Assembly (NCBI GenBank): GCA_016859345.1
Contig: CM029128.1
Span: 16,513,104 to 16,577,103 of the forward strand
Direction of reading: 5' to 3'
DNA length: 64,000 bases
Source of the DNA: Istiophorus platypterus
Lineage: Eukaryota > Chordata > Actinopteri > Istiophoriformes > Istiophoridae
Below, one piece after another: positions 12,011 to 25,000 of the stretch; position 1 is the stretch's first letter, and every line of letters starts with the position of its first letter. Under the pieces are notes generated by a model. That model saw only the letters and a list, made by a program, of their open reading frames with translations. It ran no database searches and was not told where the DNA came from. The translations under genes and the position numbers were made by a program.

Positions 12011-15000
12011 ATGGAAGTTTATGGAGTGTTTCCTAATACTACTGCTTAAAGGAAGTACATATAACATTAGGCAGGAGATTGGAGTTTCTATGGAGTCCAT
12101 CATTGTCTTTGCATATGCACACACCAACTCAACATAAATTTTTGGGACCTCCAATTGGATTAAATGGGTGTCATTACTGTTGATATGAATAACACGCTTA
12201 CTGTACTGCATCGCCCGCTCTGGCCCCAGGAACATATTTTTGACTATGGTCACTTTTGTCGCTAATTGCGATTTTCTTAAACAGAGCTGCCAATAACCAG
12301 AGTTGGTTTCTCAATGGGTGTGTCATTGAGTTGAGAGTATCTGTTTGAGACATGGTTGGTGAACCACCACTGCTTAGGGCTACGCTTCTTGTTATGCATA
12401 GTCACCAAGCTACCCGGATGCTTGGCAGCTGCCAGTGGGGGGAGTAGGAGTTACACTGGGTCAGCTTGCACTGGCTACAAACAAATATCCCAACTATCAA
12501 TTTAGTTTACATGGTGCCGAGCTGTGCTTCCCATTCACTGAGCCTCACCTCCAACGCTGCAAATAAACCACATTTTTTACTTATACCATCACCTAAAGGC
12601 AGCTGAGTTGTGAATAAATCTCAGACATACTGAGCAAGAGAGAGCAGGAGAGTAAGAAGCCGGCCAATCTGAATAGTGTGTAAACAGCTGTGAAATAGAG
12701 AGAATATCAATAAAAGGAGGAAAGAGCTGAGAGTGTGTAAGAAGAACTAATCTAGCTTTAAATGCACATCAGGTAATACGCCACTGTTATGAAGAAAACA
12801 GCAAAATTAAATGGGCAGAGGCAGAAATGAAAAACCCGATATTTGTCACACAAATGCTGGAAAGAAGAAATGAGACTATATGCTGATGTTGTGGGTTGGA
12901 TGAGGTAGCCCTCACCAGGGCCAGTCAAGCTTGGGCCCCTCTGCCCCACAGCTCCAATCTCTCATTTAAGATTTAGCTTGGTAAATAATAAAATGAAGTC
13001 TACCAGAGCAGATGAACTAGGTTTATGCATATAGTCAAACAAGGTAAAACAAACCGAGCTGGTCCTGGGAGCATCTGAATCAGAAAATGAAACACATCCA
13101 TTTTTATACCTTTTATTTTTCCTGCCGTCCGTGGGGCTTACAGTCTGACCCTTCTATGTTGCAAAGTATTTTTTATTTTTTTTTTTTAAGCACCTTGCTT
13201 CATCTCAGAAATAACCATGTAATTTCTTTATCATTTTTTGGTATATAGTTATGTACATGAATCAAAAACAATGCTGTAATTTCCATGGTGTTAGGCAAAA
13301 ATTAAAAAATGTTTAATAATCAAAAATTGCAATAAAATGTTTAGTTAATCATTCATTAATCATAAGTCATTAGATTTACAATATTTGATCAATGTTAACT
13401 AAACTAATAGGTTCAAATGAGTAATCATGCTTTTTCTCAATCACATTCTGCTTTTTGTACTGAGCACTGCGAATCACTGTGGCCACAGGTCAAGCTGACC
13501 CAGGTTTCAGGAGACATTCCCTGCACCTCAGATGAGAAATGTACTTTCCACATTCAGTTAATTAAAAATGCTTATATTAAATAATACTTGAATAGAAAAA
13601 TATTTCCCACACTTACCTCAGCACATCAGCATGAAGTTTCATTCAGTATCCGTTGTAGTCGGTTCTACAATTAACCACTCAAGGATCAAAATATGGTCAT
13701 ATGACATTTTCATTTACACATGTATCCTAATCATCAGGTAGATCAGGAAGCACAGTCGACAAGAGTTATTTTCAATGTGTTGCACCCCCAGACTTGTACA
13801 CCCTCTGGTTGCATTTACTGAGTTGTGTGAAGTAAACAAACCAACGTAATTGTAGGAATGGAAGGGAAGAGCAGAGATCACTGCCTGTTTCTCACATACT
13901 GCATGTCGCTGGAAACCTGAACATTAGTTAATCATCTCGATCTTCTCTCAGTGGATGCATCAAATTATTTGAGGAAAATGAATATCAATTTAGAAGGCAA
14001 ACACATAAAGAAAAGTTTGTATCTTAATCAGTGTGTAAGTCTGGAAATGGGAATTCATATGAGACTTTTGCTTTTTGCTAAAATGCCTCAACAAGTTTAG
14101 CATTTAGCTCAAAGGGACACCTTACTACATCTTGACAGTGTGAGTTTAGGATTTTAAATGTGCAAAATAAAAAAATCAGTACTAAAATCTCTCAAAAGAC
14201 AATTTTGTTGAGAGTAATATGGTGAACCTTTTCAATACTGTAAGCCCCTTGCAGAGTAAAGCTGTCTCTGCCTGGTGATATCACTGGTATATAGTCTCAC
14301 TTCCCTTGAAAGGGCACGTAACCAGGTCCCTCTCCATGTGACATTTGGTTTTGCAGATAAGAGAGGCTTGACATTTTAAATTTGTTTATTTAAGCAGATA
14401 AGTTCCTTAAGCATGAAGTGCTCTACTGATCAACTCAAGCACCAGCTCCCTATACAAAAGATAATTTAGACTTTTGAGCATTGTAAGGCAGGTAAGAACC
14501 ACTGTGACAGATACAGTCCATGTTGGTGTTGAGAGATATAGACAATGAGGGAATTAAATTAGACAGAAAGTGAGAATTAAGGGACTTGGACAAGGAGAGA
14601 GAAGGAGAGGGAGGCACAGGGGTTTCAAAAGAGAGTTCAATTTCACCAGTTGAGCCAGAGAGTGAGAGAACAAGGGGTTAGTTTGGGTGAAATAAAGGAA
14701 ATGGAAGAAAAAAGTGGAAGGGGGGGGGCTACATAAACAGCCTGAGGGCAGGGAGATGGATGACATCACAATGTAAACAAAACTCTCAGGTAGGAGCATG
14801 AAAAGAGGTGATTATGAGCTATTGTTGATATACATACAATATGCTTGGATATGAAAGGCCTACATATGAAAACAACAGTAATAAGACAGTCTTTCAAAGA
14901 ATGTACCAGACAGACTGTAAATAAATGCCAGTCAGACGCTGAAAAAAGTGCAGAGGGAAAGAAGGAGGGAAAATATTGCCACTGTCATCATCCCAGCTTC

Positions 15001-15756
15001 AAATTAAGGTTTATCCAGCAATACGCAGTTTCTGCAGTACTTTACCGTTCTTCATTATTTGGGTACTAAGCAACAAAATTCTACAATGTTGACGGAAAAG
15101 AAACTTCCTGTCTGTGGGGTAGATTTTGACCCCATGAGTAAAATAAATAAATTCTTTTTTCCAGATTTAGCATTGCATCTTAGTAAACCTCAGGTTCTCC
15201 AAACCTACTCCTTTTCTTACCCTTTCTTCTCTTGCTTATTTTGCTCCTGTGACTCAGATTTTTTAATAGTCTCGATTACTATCTGACAGTTTAAATTACA
15301 CAGACCAGATGCACTTGATGACAGTCCAACTGTCTGTAACAGTGTGTGCATGCGCCCCAGTCCACATCTCTTCCCCTCATCTCCCTCTCTCTTGTTGTCA
15401 AAGCAGAACACGGATACGAGATGGAGATGAAAGATGAGCCATGTTGACTTCCTTTCTCTCAGGTGGTTATACATGGCAATGGCTTTACCGGTAATTAAGT
15501 GTTTCAATGTACTCTTGTGCACTAGTTTACTGGGTCCTGAACTGCACAGTGTTGTCATCATTGCCACGGTCTCATTGTAAAAGAAGAAAAAAAAATTACA
15601 GTGTGTTGTTAAATAACATCGGATTTACAGATGAAATTAGTATGTAACAAGACAAAAACATGGTAGTTAACACATGCAGATGAAGGTCAATGATGGGTTT
15701 AAATTCCACAGCTCCAGCTGGAGGGTTATTGAGAATATATTGTGAATCAGAAAGGG
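12011..15756. other. Gene-poor stretch
   Basis: Mostly AT-rich unique-looking sequence. Open frames (for example 14554-14799 minus, 14845-15069 plus) have no domain or splice context. A pyrimidine-biased strand asymmetry appears at 14.6-14.75 kb. Confidence 0.45.
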
Positions 15757-15965
15757 TTAAAGCATTAGTTTGACATTTTGGGAAATGTTCAAATTCTAGT
15801 GAAAAGTTTGAGAAGATCTGCTACCACTCACACAATTGTCCATTTAATATAAGGCTACAACTACCAGCTGGTAAACTTGGCTTAGAAGACTTGAGACAGG
15901 GGGAAAAGCAAGCGTGTCTCTTTCTAACTATAAGTAAATCTGCAAGCACTAACTGATTAAGATGT
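15757..15965 (+). repeat. Diverged copy of a common fish interspersed repeat
   Basis: Begins GGTTAAAGCATTAGTTTGACATTTTGGGAAAT and keeps the family's order: the GAGAAGATCTGCTACCACTC phrase, AACTACCAGCTGG, a TTGGCTTAGAAGAC phrase, and GACAGGGGGAAAAGC. The same family occurs in intron 2 of stbd1 (~40.97-41.2 kb), and a shorter piece occurs near 16,785-16,830. Confidence 0.65.
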
Positions 15966-16191
15966 TACATCTTTTTTATTCAAAAACCTAGGCATAAAAA
16001 CAGAAACTCTGCCTTTTTTTAATCTAACTCTCTGCCAGAGAGCAAATGACATTTTTTTCCAAATGTTGAATGACATAATAAATCCTTTATTGAAGAAATT
16101 GCTGTATAATATAGTAATGAAAAAGGGTTATCTAAGCCAACCCACTTCTTGTTTATTGAAGTAAATTTTTTGATGTACCACTGTTCAGTTC

Positions 16192-16192
<1 letters not shown>

Positions 16193-16254
<62 letters not shown>
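16193..16254 (+). repeat. (CT)n(CA)n compound microsatellite
   Basis: Uninterrupted CT tract (16193-16221) directly joined to a CA tract (16222-16254). Confidence 0.95.
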
Positions 16255-16259
<5 letters not shown>

Positions 16260-16550
16260 TACATGCACACAGTCCCCACAGCTCACCTCATCACCTGTAA
16301 TTACAGCATGTTCATAACGGCCCTACTTAATTTTCTTTTTAGTCAGAAGAAAAGACAACACTACCAGATGAATAATTCCATTTTCCTCCCACAATTGGAC
16401 TGCATGGTTCACCCTGTTCAATCAAGTATACAAGATGTGGCTGCAGGAACACACAAACAGGCACACACAAATGTTGTCATGCAACCAGGTAAGCAAACAC
16501 TCACACTCACACTGAGAAAGAGGCAATCAGCCATTCTTTAATGTATGCAG

Positions 16551-16594
16551 ACACACACACACACACACGCACACACACACACACACACACACAC
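16551..16594 (+). repeat. (AC)n microsatellite
   Basis: AC dinucleotide repeat with one G interruption. Confidence 0.95.
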
Positions 16595-16599
16595 GAGGC

Positions 16600-18897
16600 T
16601 GCTATGTGACAGCTGTTTGTTATTGAGTCGGTGAGGTCAGTGAGGTCTGCTGTTTGTAGTGGCTCAGACTCTCACCAAGAACATGTCCCCAGTAATGTAG
16701 ATGAATTTGAAACACTATCTTCTTCCCCTTCTTTGGACGTGCATCAGCACTAAGCCAGCAGTTTCTACTCTTGAGAACTGTTGGTTTAAGAAATAGTTCA
16801 ACATTTTAGGTACAGCCATAGACATCAGCTTATCTCAAGGCAAATACTGGAAATGGGAAAAAAAAACTTACCTGACCCAATCCAATCCAAAGGTTAAACA
16901 AAAATCCATCTATCAGCAGCTCTCAAGGTCATTAATTATCTTTTCTTTTCCAAAATAGGGATGAGGAGTGAAATAATCTGACACCACAATGTCAAAAAGA
17001 TTTAAAATTATTTTGGCAGCTAGTATTCATCCATTCATTTATCCCCAAATTATGCTTTGATGCTAGTGTAAGTCATCCGCACTATATTGTGTATAGTGTA
17101 TTGCTGCACAGCTTACAGTCTTCAGTCTCATGCCAGGATTCTTATATAGCCTCAGACACGTTAGATCGCTTTGTCGCAGAAACTCCCTCTCAAAGTTGTC
17201 CATGAACTGTGATGTTAATCAGGTCATCGCGTACAGCGCATTTGTATTATGGCATACCTTCTAATTCAAAGCAGGTCGCGAGCTAGGCTAGGATGCTAGC
17301 ATCAGCCCCCACCAGAGCAGTGTGGCATGGAAAAGCCATTACAACTGACAGAAAGGCCTTTTATTTGGAGAACTAAGCTCAGGTTCACATCAGGAACCAA
17401 TTACTTTCAGCTGCTTTCTGAAGAGAGCAGCTGAAGAACCCCCCACCGCTAGCTTCGTCTCTGTCCCTCTGCTTCTCTCCTCTCTTTCTCCCTCCATCCC
17501 CTCCCTGGCCAGAACGTACCTTTTTCTTTTGCTCGATCCCTCCCTTTCCTTCCTTTATTCTTCTCTCTCCCTTTCTCCTCCCTCGCTGGCACCTCACTTT
17601 TTTAGCTCACCCTCCTTTTCCTTCCTGTCTCACTCTCTATCTGCTTTCACTCTTTTCTCCTCCACCTTTTCCTGCCAACTTTTATACCCCCCCCCCACAC
17701 ACACACACACTTTCTCCCTTTCTCTAAATTTCTTGGTACCTTTTCCCTCTAATAACCTTTCCTTGCCCCCTTCCCCAGCCCTTTCTGCTCTCCATTTATG
17801 TTCCTCATTCTAATCCCTCCCTTATGTTATCATCCCTTCATTCCCTGTAACTCTTGCTCACTCTGCCTCTCGTAAAGTTCCCCAGCCTCTTTTAGTTCCT
17901 CTTCTCTCCTCTTACACTTAAAGAAAAAGAAATCTAGGGATTAAAGTTGCACTAATAATTTTCTCATTGATACCAACGAAGCTCACCTGTGGTCTAAACC
18001 TGTCATCTACAGTCTCCACAAAAAACTATGAATTTGAAGTTTAAATATTATACCGAACTCAATCGCTGTACTGTTTTTGGCAGCTGTGTCAATAACTATT
18101 TCATGTTCCTGAATATGTTGAGTAACACTGATAAATTTATTTTAATCAGCTGATTTCCCACCTATGGTGTGAACGTTGTCTTTTTACTCTTTGCTAATAT
18201 TTTTTGTGACTGTAACTTGAATAGGTCGGATTGATCACAGTCGAAAAGACCATTTCATGAAAAGTTAGCGCCACAAATCTAGCCTGTACAAGCAAACCTA
18301 ATGCACCAGGCCCATTGAAACTAAACAGGATCCGTGAATCTAAACTGCAAGAACAACATTACAACACATTGTCCAGGATTTGTCCTGGAACAGTTTGAAT
18401 AAACACAAATAAAAAGTAATCACATATTTTGTCTCTTTCGTGTCCTTTGTTATAAAGCCTCTCAGACTGGCTGGGTTACTTGTAATGTGTTCCACTCTGT
18501 TACAACATGATTTGGATTTGTTCCTCTCTTCTAAACAAGTAATTCTAACATGTACAGCTTTGAAACATAATCATAAACTATACTGTTATGTGCAGTATAA
18601 AAATGTTAGCTTCTTGTTTGCTGAGGTATCAAAACTACAACCTATATTAAAATTATTTGAAAAAAAATGTTTTTCTGGCGAAAACATCAAGGGGAGTCAT
18701 ATTTGTGTATTGCGGTGAGTATTGACACAGGCATACATGGGATTTTGGTTTGAATTTCACCTGTCTGCGTAACCTAATTAGTCGAGGGTTTGATTAAAAC
18801 TACGTTTGCAGTTTAAAATCACAGGTTTCATATTGAAACATATTGAATCTCGACCCACAGGCATGCATGTGGTCAGTGTCTCAGTAACAGGGAATAC
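16600..18897. other. Gene-poor stretch with pyrimidine-rich tract
   Basis: About 17,440-17,900 is strongly pyrimidine-rich on the plus strand, including a C-run then (AC)n at 17,689-17,710. No gene recognised. The open frame at 17529-17813 is low-complexity Ser/Leu/Phe. Confidence 0.5.
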
Positions 18898-18920
18898 ACA
18901 CACACACACGCACACACACA
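18898..18920 (+). repeat. Short (CA)n microsatellite
   Basis: CA repeat with one G interruption. Confidence 0.9.
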
Positions 18921-19404
18921 TATACAAACACATGCACATACTGAGCAGTGCCATGTCTGTGGTTAAAAGCCTAGTGGTATGGCACCATGTAAACACACCA
19001 CTCAGTGGCATGGTTGTGGTAACCCTAACAAAGTCTCTCCCTCTTGGTCTCTATTTCTCTTTCTCTTTTCTCTCCATCGTTATGTTGTCATTTTTTCACT
19101 CTGCCACCTTCTATTTCCTCTCTCTTCCTTTCTCCTTAACCAACTCATGCTGTTCTTCTTCTGCTTCCTGTATCTATGCATCCAATTCCTCCTTATGGTT
19201 CATTTTACCTGCACTTTTCATTGGACTTTGCAGAAATCAATCAACATTTTACACAGCAGTGAACTCACTGACTTATCCACACTGTCCTCATCAATTATAT
19301 GTTTGTTTCATACATGCATCTTTAATATTTGAATATGATTTACCCAAACTCGTATATTTATATTATCCGATACATCACAAGCAGCCATTTTAACCATATT
19401 TTGT

Positions 19405-19408
<4 letters not shown>

Positions 19409-19437
<29 letters not shown>
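19409..19437. repeat. (TA)n microsatellite
   Basis: Pure AT/TA tract of 29 bases directly abutting the hairpin that follows. Confidence 0.95.
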
Positions 19438-19439
<2 letters not shown>

Positions 19440-19470
19440 ACATTCCCATTCAAGAGAATGGGAATGTGGT
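19437..19470. repeat. Perfect 15-bp inverted repeat, MITE-like hairpin
   Basis: Arms at 19437-19451 and 19456-19470 are exact reverse complements with a 4-base loop (core CATTCAAGAGAATG), followed by CTCAGACT. The centre is almost the same as that of the MITE at 21.5 kb, so it is probably the inner part of a related element whose outer ends are lost or masked by the TA repeat. Confidence 0.75.
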
Positions 19471-20739
19471 CTCAGACTGCAGGCAGTGACCTATATATTT
19501 TTTTTAAACATATTTAGTGGTTGCTAGTGACAGTAACTACAGCATGTCAGAGCAAGTCTAGTTCGACAATTTTTGTCACATTTCTAAAGGTTGGGCTATG
19601 GCATATTGGTGAAGGCACTTGGTGCAGCGGTCACAGAGGTTATCTTGTAAAGTGTTTTAGCCTTTATAGCTGGAGACGTTTGATTTCCTGATAATTCAAG
19701 GCCCATCAGATTCTGATAGGATTTATATGGCGTGTTTCATTTTTAACAGGTTGTACAGCATGAGCCATTGAAAGCTCAGTTACAAGAGAAAGAAAGAAAT
19801 ACCCAATACCACCTAATCGGCATTTCAATGACATGCCTTCTTCTTCATAATAATAAGAGAATGGTGGTATATCGCTATCCAGAACTAGCAAAACAATGTG
19901 CAAAAGGTGATTTGGGGGGGTTTTGTGGGTTGGTGAATTTCCTCTCATGTGCAGTTTTCATGCTTACTATTTTAATGAGCAGCAGGAGATGTACAGTACA
20001 CATACAGCACATGGCCCAAGCTCCAGGTCTAATAGCCACACAGGGCATTACTGTGAAAGACAAGGAAATTAATCACCTCCCACAGAAAAAAAAATATTCA
20101 AACCAAACAAAAATGAAGTGCAAACAAATTAGATTAATGAATAAATACATTTTCTACTTTCTCTTTCTCCAACTACAGACATAGTGGTTCATTCTTTGGT
20201 TAAAGAATCTAAGGGAAATAATTTAATTCAATTGCATAGCCATATAAACCATATAACAGAAGAGAGACTTTAGTTACAAAAATAAACTCGCTATGGGCTT
20301 GGCTGGCAACACCCTGTTTATTCTATGGCAAATTCAATGAAAGACTGGCCTATCCATGGTGTTCCTTAACTCCATCATCTCCATCTTTGCCAAAATCTCT
20401 TTACTTCACTTTGACCTTCATTTTGTCATATTAATTTATCTTTCCTCCTTCCCGCTTCCTTCCTTTGTATCTATTCTTTTATCTGGTATTCCTTAGTCTC
20501 TTTCATTACAGCTTCACTCTCACTTCTATCTACTTCTCTCTCTGTATTGTGGCTCAGTACAGTATGTGTTTTCCCCTGCAGTATGATTAGTGTGATTTAT
20601 AGGGAAGCTGCAGACTGTGGAGAGACTCTGGTTTCAGCTTTGAAGTCACAGCGACCACAGGACCTCTGGCGAACACACACATACACACACAGAGGACCTG
20701 TGGATTATACACACACTCTCAGTTCCTATGCCAGAATCC

Positions 20740-20935
20740 CAAAAAGAGAGTCAGCATGGGAGAGATGTGACACAAAGAGAAAGAGAGCAAGTAAGAGAAA
20801 GATGGCATAGAGAAGTAAGGGAGAAAGGAGAAGAAAGACATAAAGACCTTAAAAAGAGAAATGGATGGAGAGTGGGAGGGAGGGAGGAAGAGAGGCGGAA
20901 AGGGGGGTACAGGGGAGGAAATGGTCCCTGCCCAT
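20740..20935 (+). repeat. Purine-rich low-complexity tract
   Basis: GA-rich sequence with little pyrimidine on the plus strand, ending in several G-runs (GGGAGGGAGGGAGG at 20874-20887, then a G6 run). Overlapping open frames here are Arg/Glu/Lys-rich artefacts. Confidence 0.7.
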
Positions 20936-21129
20936 AGAGGTAAAAGAAGCCCTTGTCTGTTTCAACAAAGTCACATTTCAGCTCTCTTTAGTTCAGTCTT
21001 TAGTTCAGTCTCTTTACTTGGTCCTGCTTGTCACTTGAATTTTGAATCCCAGACATTCCATCACCTGTAAAAGCTTCAGTGATTGTCATTCCTTGAATAT
21101 ATCCGGCAAGGAAAACAGTTCATGTTTCC

Positions 21130-21900
21130 TTGGATACATTTTTAAATATGAAAATTAGGATATGAAAAGTAGATATCGTGAATTATTTGGGATATGAAAT
21201 ATGATATAAGATTGGGGATGTAAGAAACATAAAATAGAGATTGGATGTGAAATGAGATGTTAGACATATGAGATGACATGAGAATTAGATGATAAATAAG
21301 ATATACTGGATGAGATGGAGACGAGAGATGAAGAAAATGAAGAAATATTAGATTACATATGAGTTATATGTAAGCAATCCAAACTTTTATGGAGTTGGGT
21401 CTGAGAGTATGATGAATGATGAAAAGGAAATTAGATGAGAGATGAGATGATATACAGAGGGGGCCAAAAGTCTGAACCACTTTTCCCATTCAAGTGAATG
21501 GAAAAGTGTCAGACTTTTGTTGGGTCCAAAGTCCCAGACCTCAGACTTTTGATCCCCACTGTAGAGACATATTAGATGAAATGTGTATCAGGTGATCAAT
21601 AAGGCACATGCAATGATATGACATGGAGATCGGATAAGAAATGTGACTACAACAAAGATGAGATGAGATATAGGATGACGTAAGAATCTTAAAATGATAT
21701 TGGAATGAAGTTTAGAGATAAACTACATGAGATGAATTGAGATATTGTGATAAGATATAGATGTGATGAGATAACATGATGAGAGATGAGATTATTTGTA
21801 AGAAAATATGAGATATAATGAGATATAATGAGATATAATGAGAGATAATATATGATATGATACAATATGATGTTCTATATATATATAAAGATATGACATG
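21130..21900 (+). repeat. Cryptically simple GAGAT/GATAT-rich tract
   Basis: About 770 bp built largely from shuffled GAGAT, GATAT and ATGAGA words on the plus strand. It includes four tandem copies of a 10-mer (GAGATATAAT, the last with one change) near 21806-21845. A mariner-type MITE interrupts it at 21455-21561. No coding signal. Confidence 0.75.
21455..21561. mobile_element. Mariner/Tc1-type MITE, 107 bp, with TA duplication
   Basis: Terminal inverted repeats: left CAGAGGGGGCCAAAAGTCTGA and, read inward, right CAGTGGGGATCAAAAGTCTGA. They are flanked by TA on both sides (21453-21454 and 21562-21563), as expected for Tc1/mariner target duplication. The interior holds a second palindrome around CATTCAAGTGAATG. 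It has no coding capacity, so any mobility would have needed a transposase in trans. Confidence 0.8.
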
Positions 21901-21912
21901 AGATAATAATTA

Positions 21913-21936
21913 GTGTGTGCGTGTGTGTGTGTGTGT
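21913..21936 (+). repeat. (GT)n microsatellite
   Basis: GT repeat with one C interruption. Confidence 0.9.
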
Positions 21937-22034
21937 ATTCTGGTAGAGGAGGTTTGGGGGTTGCCTTAACATATGCCTCAACAGCGTGTGTGACATCCTC
22001 TGTGGCATGTTAAGAATGTGTAAGAGCACATATA

Positions 22035-22072
<38 letters not shown>
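22035..22072 (+). repeat. (CT)n(CA)n microsatellite
   Basis: Short CT tract joined to a CA tract. Confidence 0.95.
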
Positions 22073-22075
<3 letters not shown>

Positions 22076-22079
22076 GAGC

Positions 22080-25000
22080 TGCTTTGCTTTTACATCAAAG
22101 TGGTGACATTTAGCACCCTACTTCAATAAGGGGTCAACCACAGCAGATCACCCACCGTCAAAGCAGTAATGGGAATGTCACTCACTCTTGTAGGAGTGTG
22201 TGTGACAGGGGGAGAGAGGGAAAGTTAGAGAGACAGAGAGAGAATGAAAGAGAATGAAAGAGAGAAACAGAGAGGGCATATGTCTCAGTGTTTCCGTGTC
22301 ACTAGGTCAGATGAGCCCGTTAGTTCTTTCTGTCATTGGGTTTTCCAACTCAACGACCCTACCTGCTGCCTTATCCCCATTCACACTTACAGAATCAGGA
22401 GGAGCCACCAAAGGAGTTCAGAAAGTTTCAGCTTTATATACAGTAAATATTCTTTGAAACATGGGAGCAACAACAAATAATGCCTTTTTTGACTGACCTG
22501 CAGTGAGACCACCTTAAGAGCAGATACAGGATAGCAATACCTAACAATTTTTAACAGCTTGAGAATCAATATTTTGTTACAAAAAGTAAAACATATAACA
22601 TATGTTGCAGGGTAAATATTTCTGCAAAGGAAGGAGCTGTCCTGTATATGCATTAAAACTACCAGGAAATTAGCAACTCTTTTCTGTGCCATTATAGTGG
22701 CAACATCAGAAAGTAATTGCCCAATCAGAGTTGAGTAAGTAAATAATCTCAGTCATACGTTATACCCGCTCTTGGTAGTGAGATTTCTGGCATAGGAATA
22801 ATTGAATTTTAGCATCATTCCTTCATCAGACCTTCATCATGCTCCAGAGAAACAAAAAGAAGCTTAGGGATTTACTGGTTGGAGTAAAATTTAGCAGAGG
22901 ACCAGATGGGCCCTGGGAACCCTATCAAGAGCATTTCCAGAAGGTCAAATTTCTCTCAATCCCAAAAGCACAGAGGACACAGGTCTCATGGTTATTAACA
23001 GTACTCAAAGGATATTTATAGGTACAATGGCTCCATTCAGTACCTTACATGTGTTAAAATAGCCAACCCGGAGCTCAACCTCGCCTTGACCAATTTGCAG
23101 CTCAAGTATGTAAAGCAAACTTTAGTTGCAGAGACTGAGCCCATTTGCCTGATCACTGTCAACAATGACTGTGCTTTTATTTTAATGAGGTTATTTGGGT
23201 TTCAGTGAATGCTTTAGTTCTGCTGGTGTGGCTCTCCTCCCTCGACAAAAAAAACAAAGAAGCTTGAAGGGAGATTATTTAAAAAAACAAAAGGTACCTT
23301 CATCAATTTTTCTATCTAAATAATTATACTCTTATGATATCACTTAAATCTTTTATTGCATGTTCTAATGGCACCTGTTGTGCCAAAAAAGTAATTTATA
23401 CAGGTCATTTATATTTTCTGGGGAGTTCACTTCATTTTCCTGAAATACTGGTCTAGAGATATGAAAATGATGTAATACACAAAGGCCCTTTATGTCAGAA
23501 TCTTTAAAGCATTGATCAAACATACTGAAATGAAATTGATGACTTATGGATACTGTTACAATGGTAGATACATTCTTGTTGAATTTATGATGTACTGAAA
23601 TAAAAAAATAACCTTTTTGAAATAGGGCCTGTAAAATTTCCTTTGTTTGAGGTCAACCTATGGCTTTTCAATACATAAGTGAAAGTACAACACAGAACGT
23701 GTAATCGAATTGGAATGTGTCAAAGAAATTATGCAACACTAACAGGAAATGAAGTATCCTGATTTGAATTGAATTGAATGATGTTGCAAGAGCCAAAAAT
23801 TGGCCAAAACAAAACATTCTTTCAAATCCATTGAAACACAGAAATAGTTTAGATCATTTGCAGGTTTTTTATGAGGTTGTGTCTACTAATATGTCAGGTA
23901 TCTTGTTCTGAAAGAACAGCCCTTTTTCAAATCAGTGTTCTAATTCCTAAGAGGGGAATCAGTATGGTTTTTTTAAGCCCCTTTTTAAGGAGTTACTCCA
24001 GCGATTTTGGTTTATACTTCTAAGAAGTCAGGGCTGTTGTGAGTGAAAGATTAAGAAAACAGAATGGTCACAGTCAGAGCAGCCCAGAAATTGAATCTTG
24101 CTGTCAAGTTACACTTGTTGTACATCTGGTTAAAAAAAAAAGAGCCCCAGCTACACAAGAGTATGTTTCCCTGGTTTGAATAGAGCATCTGGCCTGGATT
24201 TCTGTTTGACCCAAACAATTCTTGCTGGATACAATAATAGATTTATGCATTTCTAATGTAATTATTTACAGAGGAAAATCCTTGTTTACTGCCCTATTTA
24301 GTTTCTGAATGTGCATTTGTTTATTTGGACTGTGAATGTTTGTGTCTTGCTATCTGCCTGTGTCTGTGTGTCTGTGTGTCTGTCCGTCTATCTGTCTGTA
24401 TGTGTGTGTGCTGTATGTACGTTTGTTTATGAGCATGTATGCATGTACATAATAAAGAGAAATATTGGTGGTTGGAAGTATAGAATGTACAGAATGCCTT
24501 GCCATATACTACAAGTTACTGAACACTACTGCCATTGTCTACATTACAACTGAAATGTGTTCAGCATTAGGGAATGCCTTTTGTAGTGAAGTGATATGTT
24601 TATATACATTATACATTGTTCAGGAACAATAGTGTAAAATTCTTGAGTGAGGAAGGGAACAAAGGGAACAAAAAGGGGCCAGGAGTTGTACAAATTTAGA
24701 AAAAGTGAATGTAAATGTAAACAATGTGACAGATTAAAAATGGAAAAGAGATGCGCATGTGTATTCACAGACTTATACACACAGTAGGAAAGCTGAGTCA
24801 AGCTAAGAGATCCTATAAAAACATATATTTTGGCCAAAGCAAACACAGAAAAACTGATCAGGGAGGAAGAGAGCGCAAGATCCCCCCCCTTTAAAAACAT
24901 TGACTCACTACCCCTACACCATTGCGCTGTCAGTGATCTCCACTGCACATCCAGTTCTGGAGATAAACCCTGTCCCTCCCTTTTGTGTTACTGTTATGTC

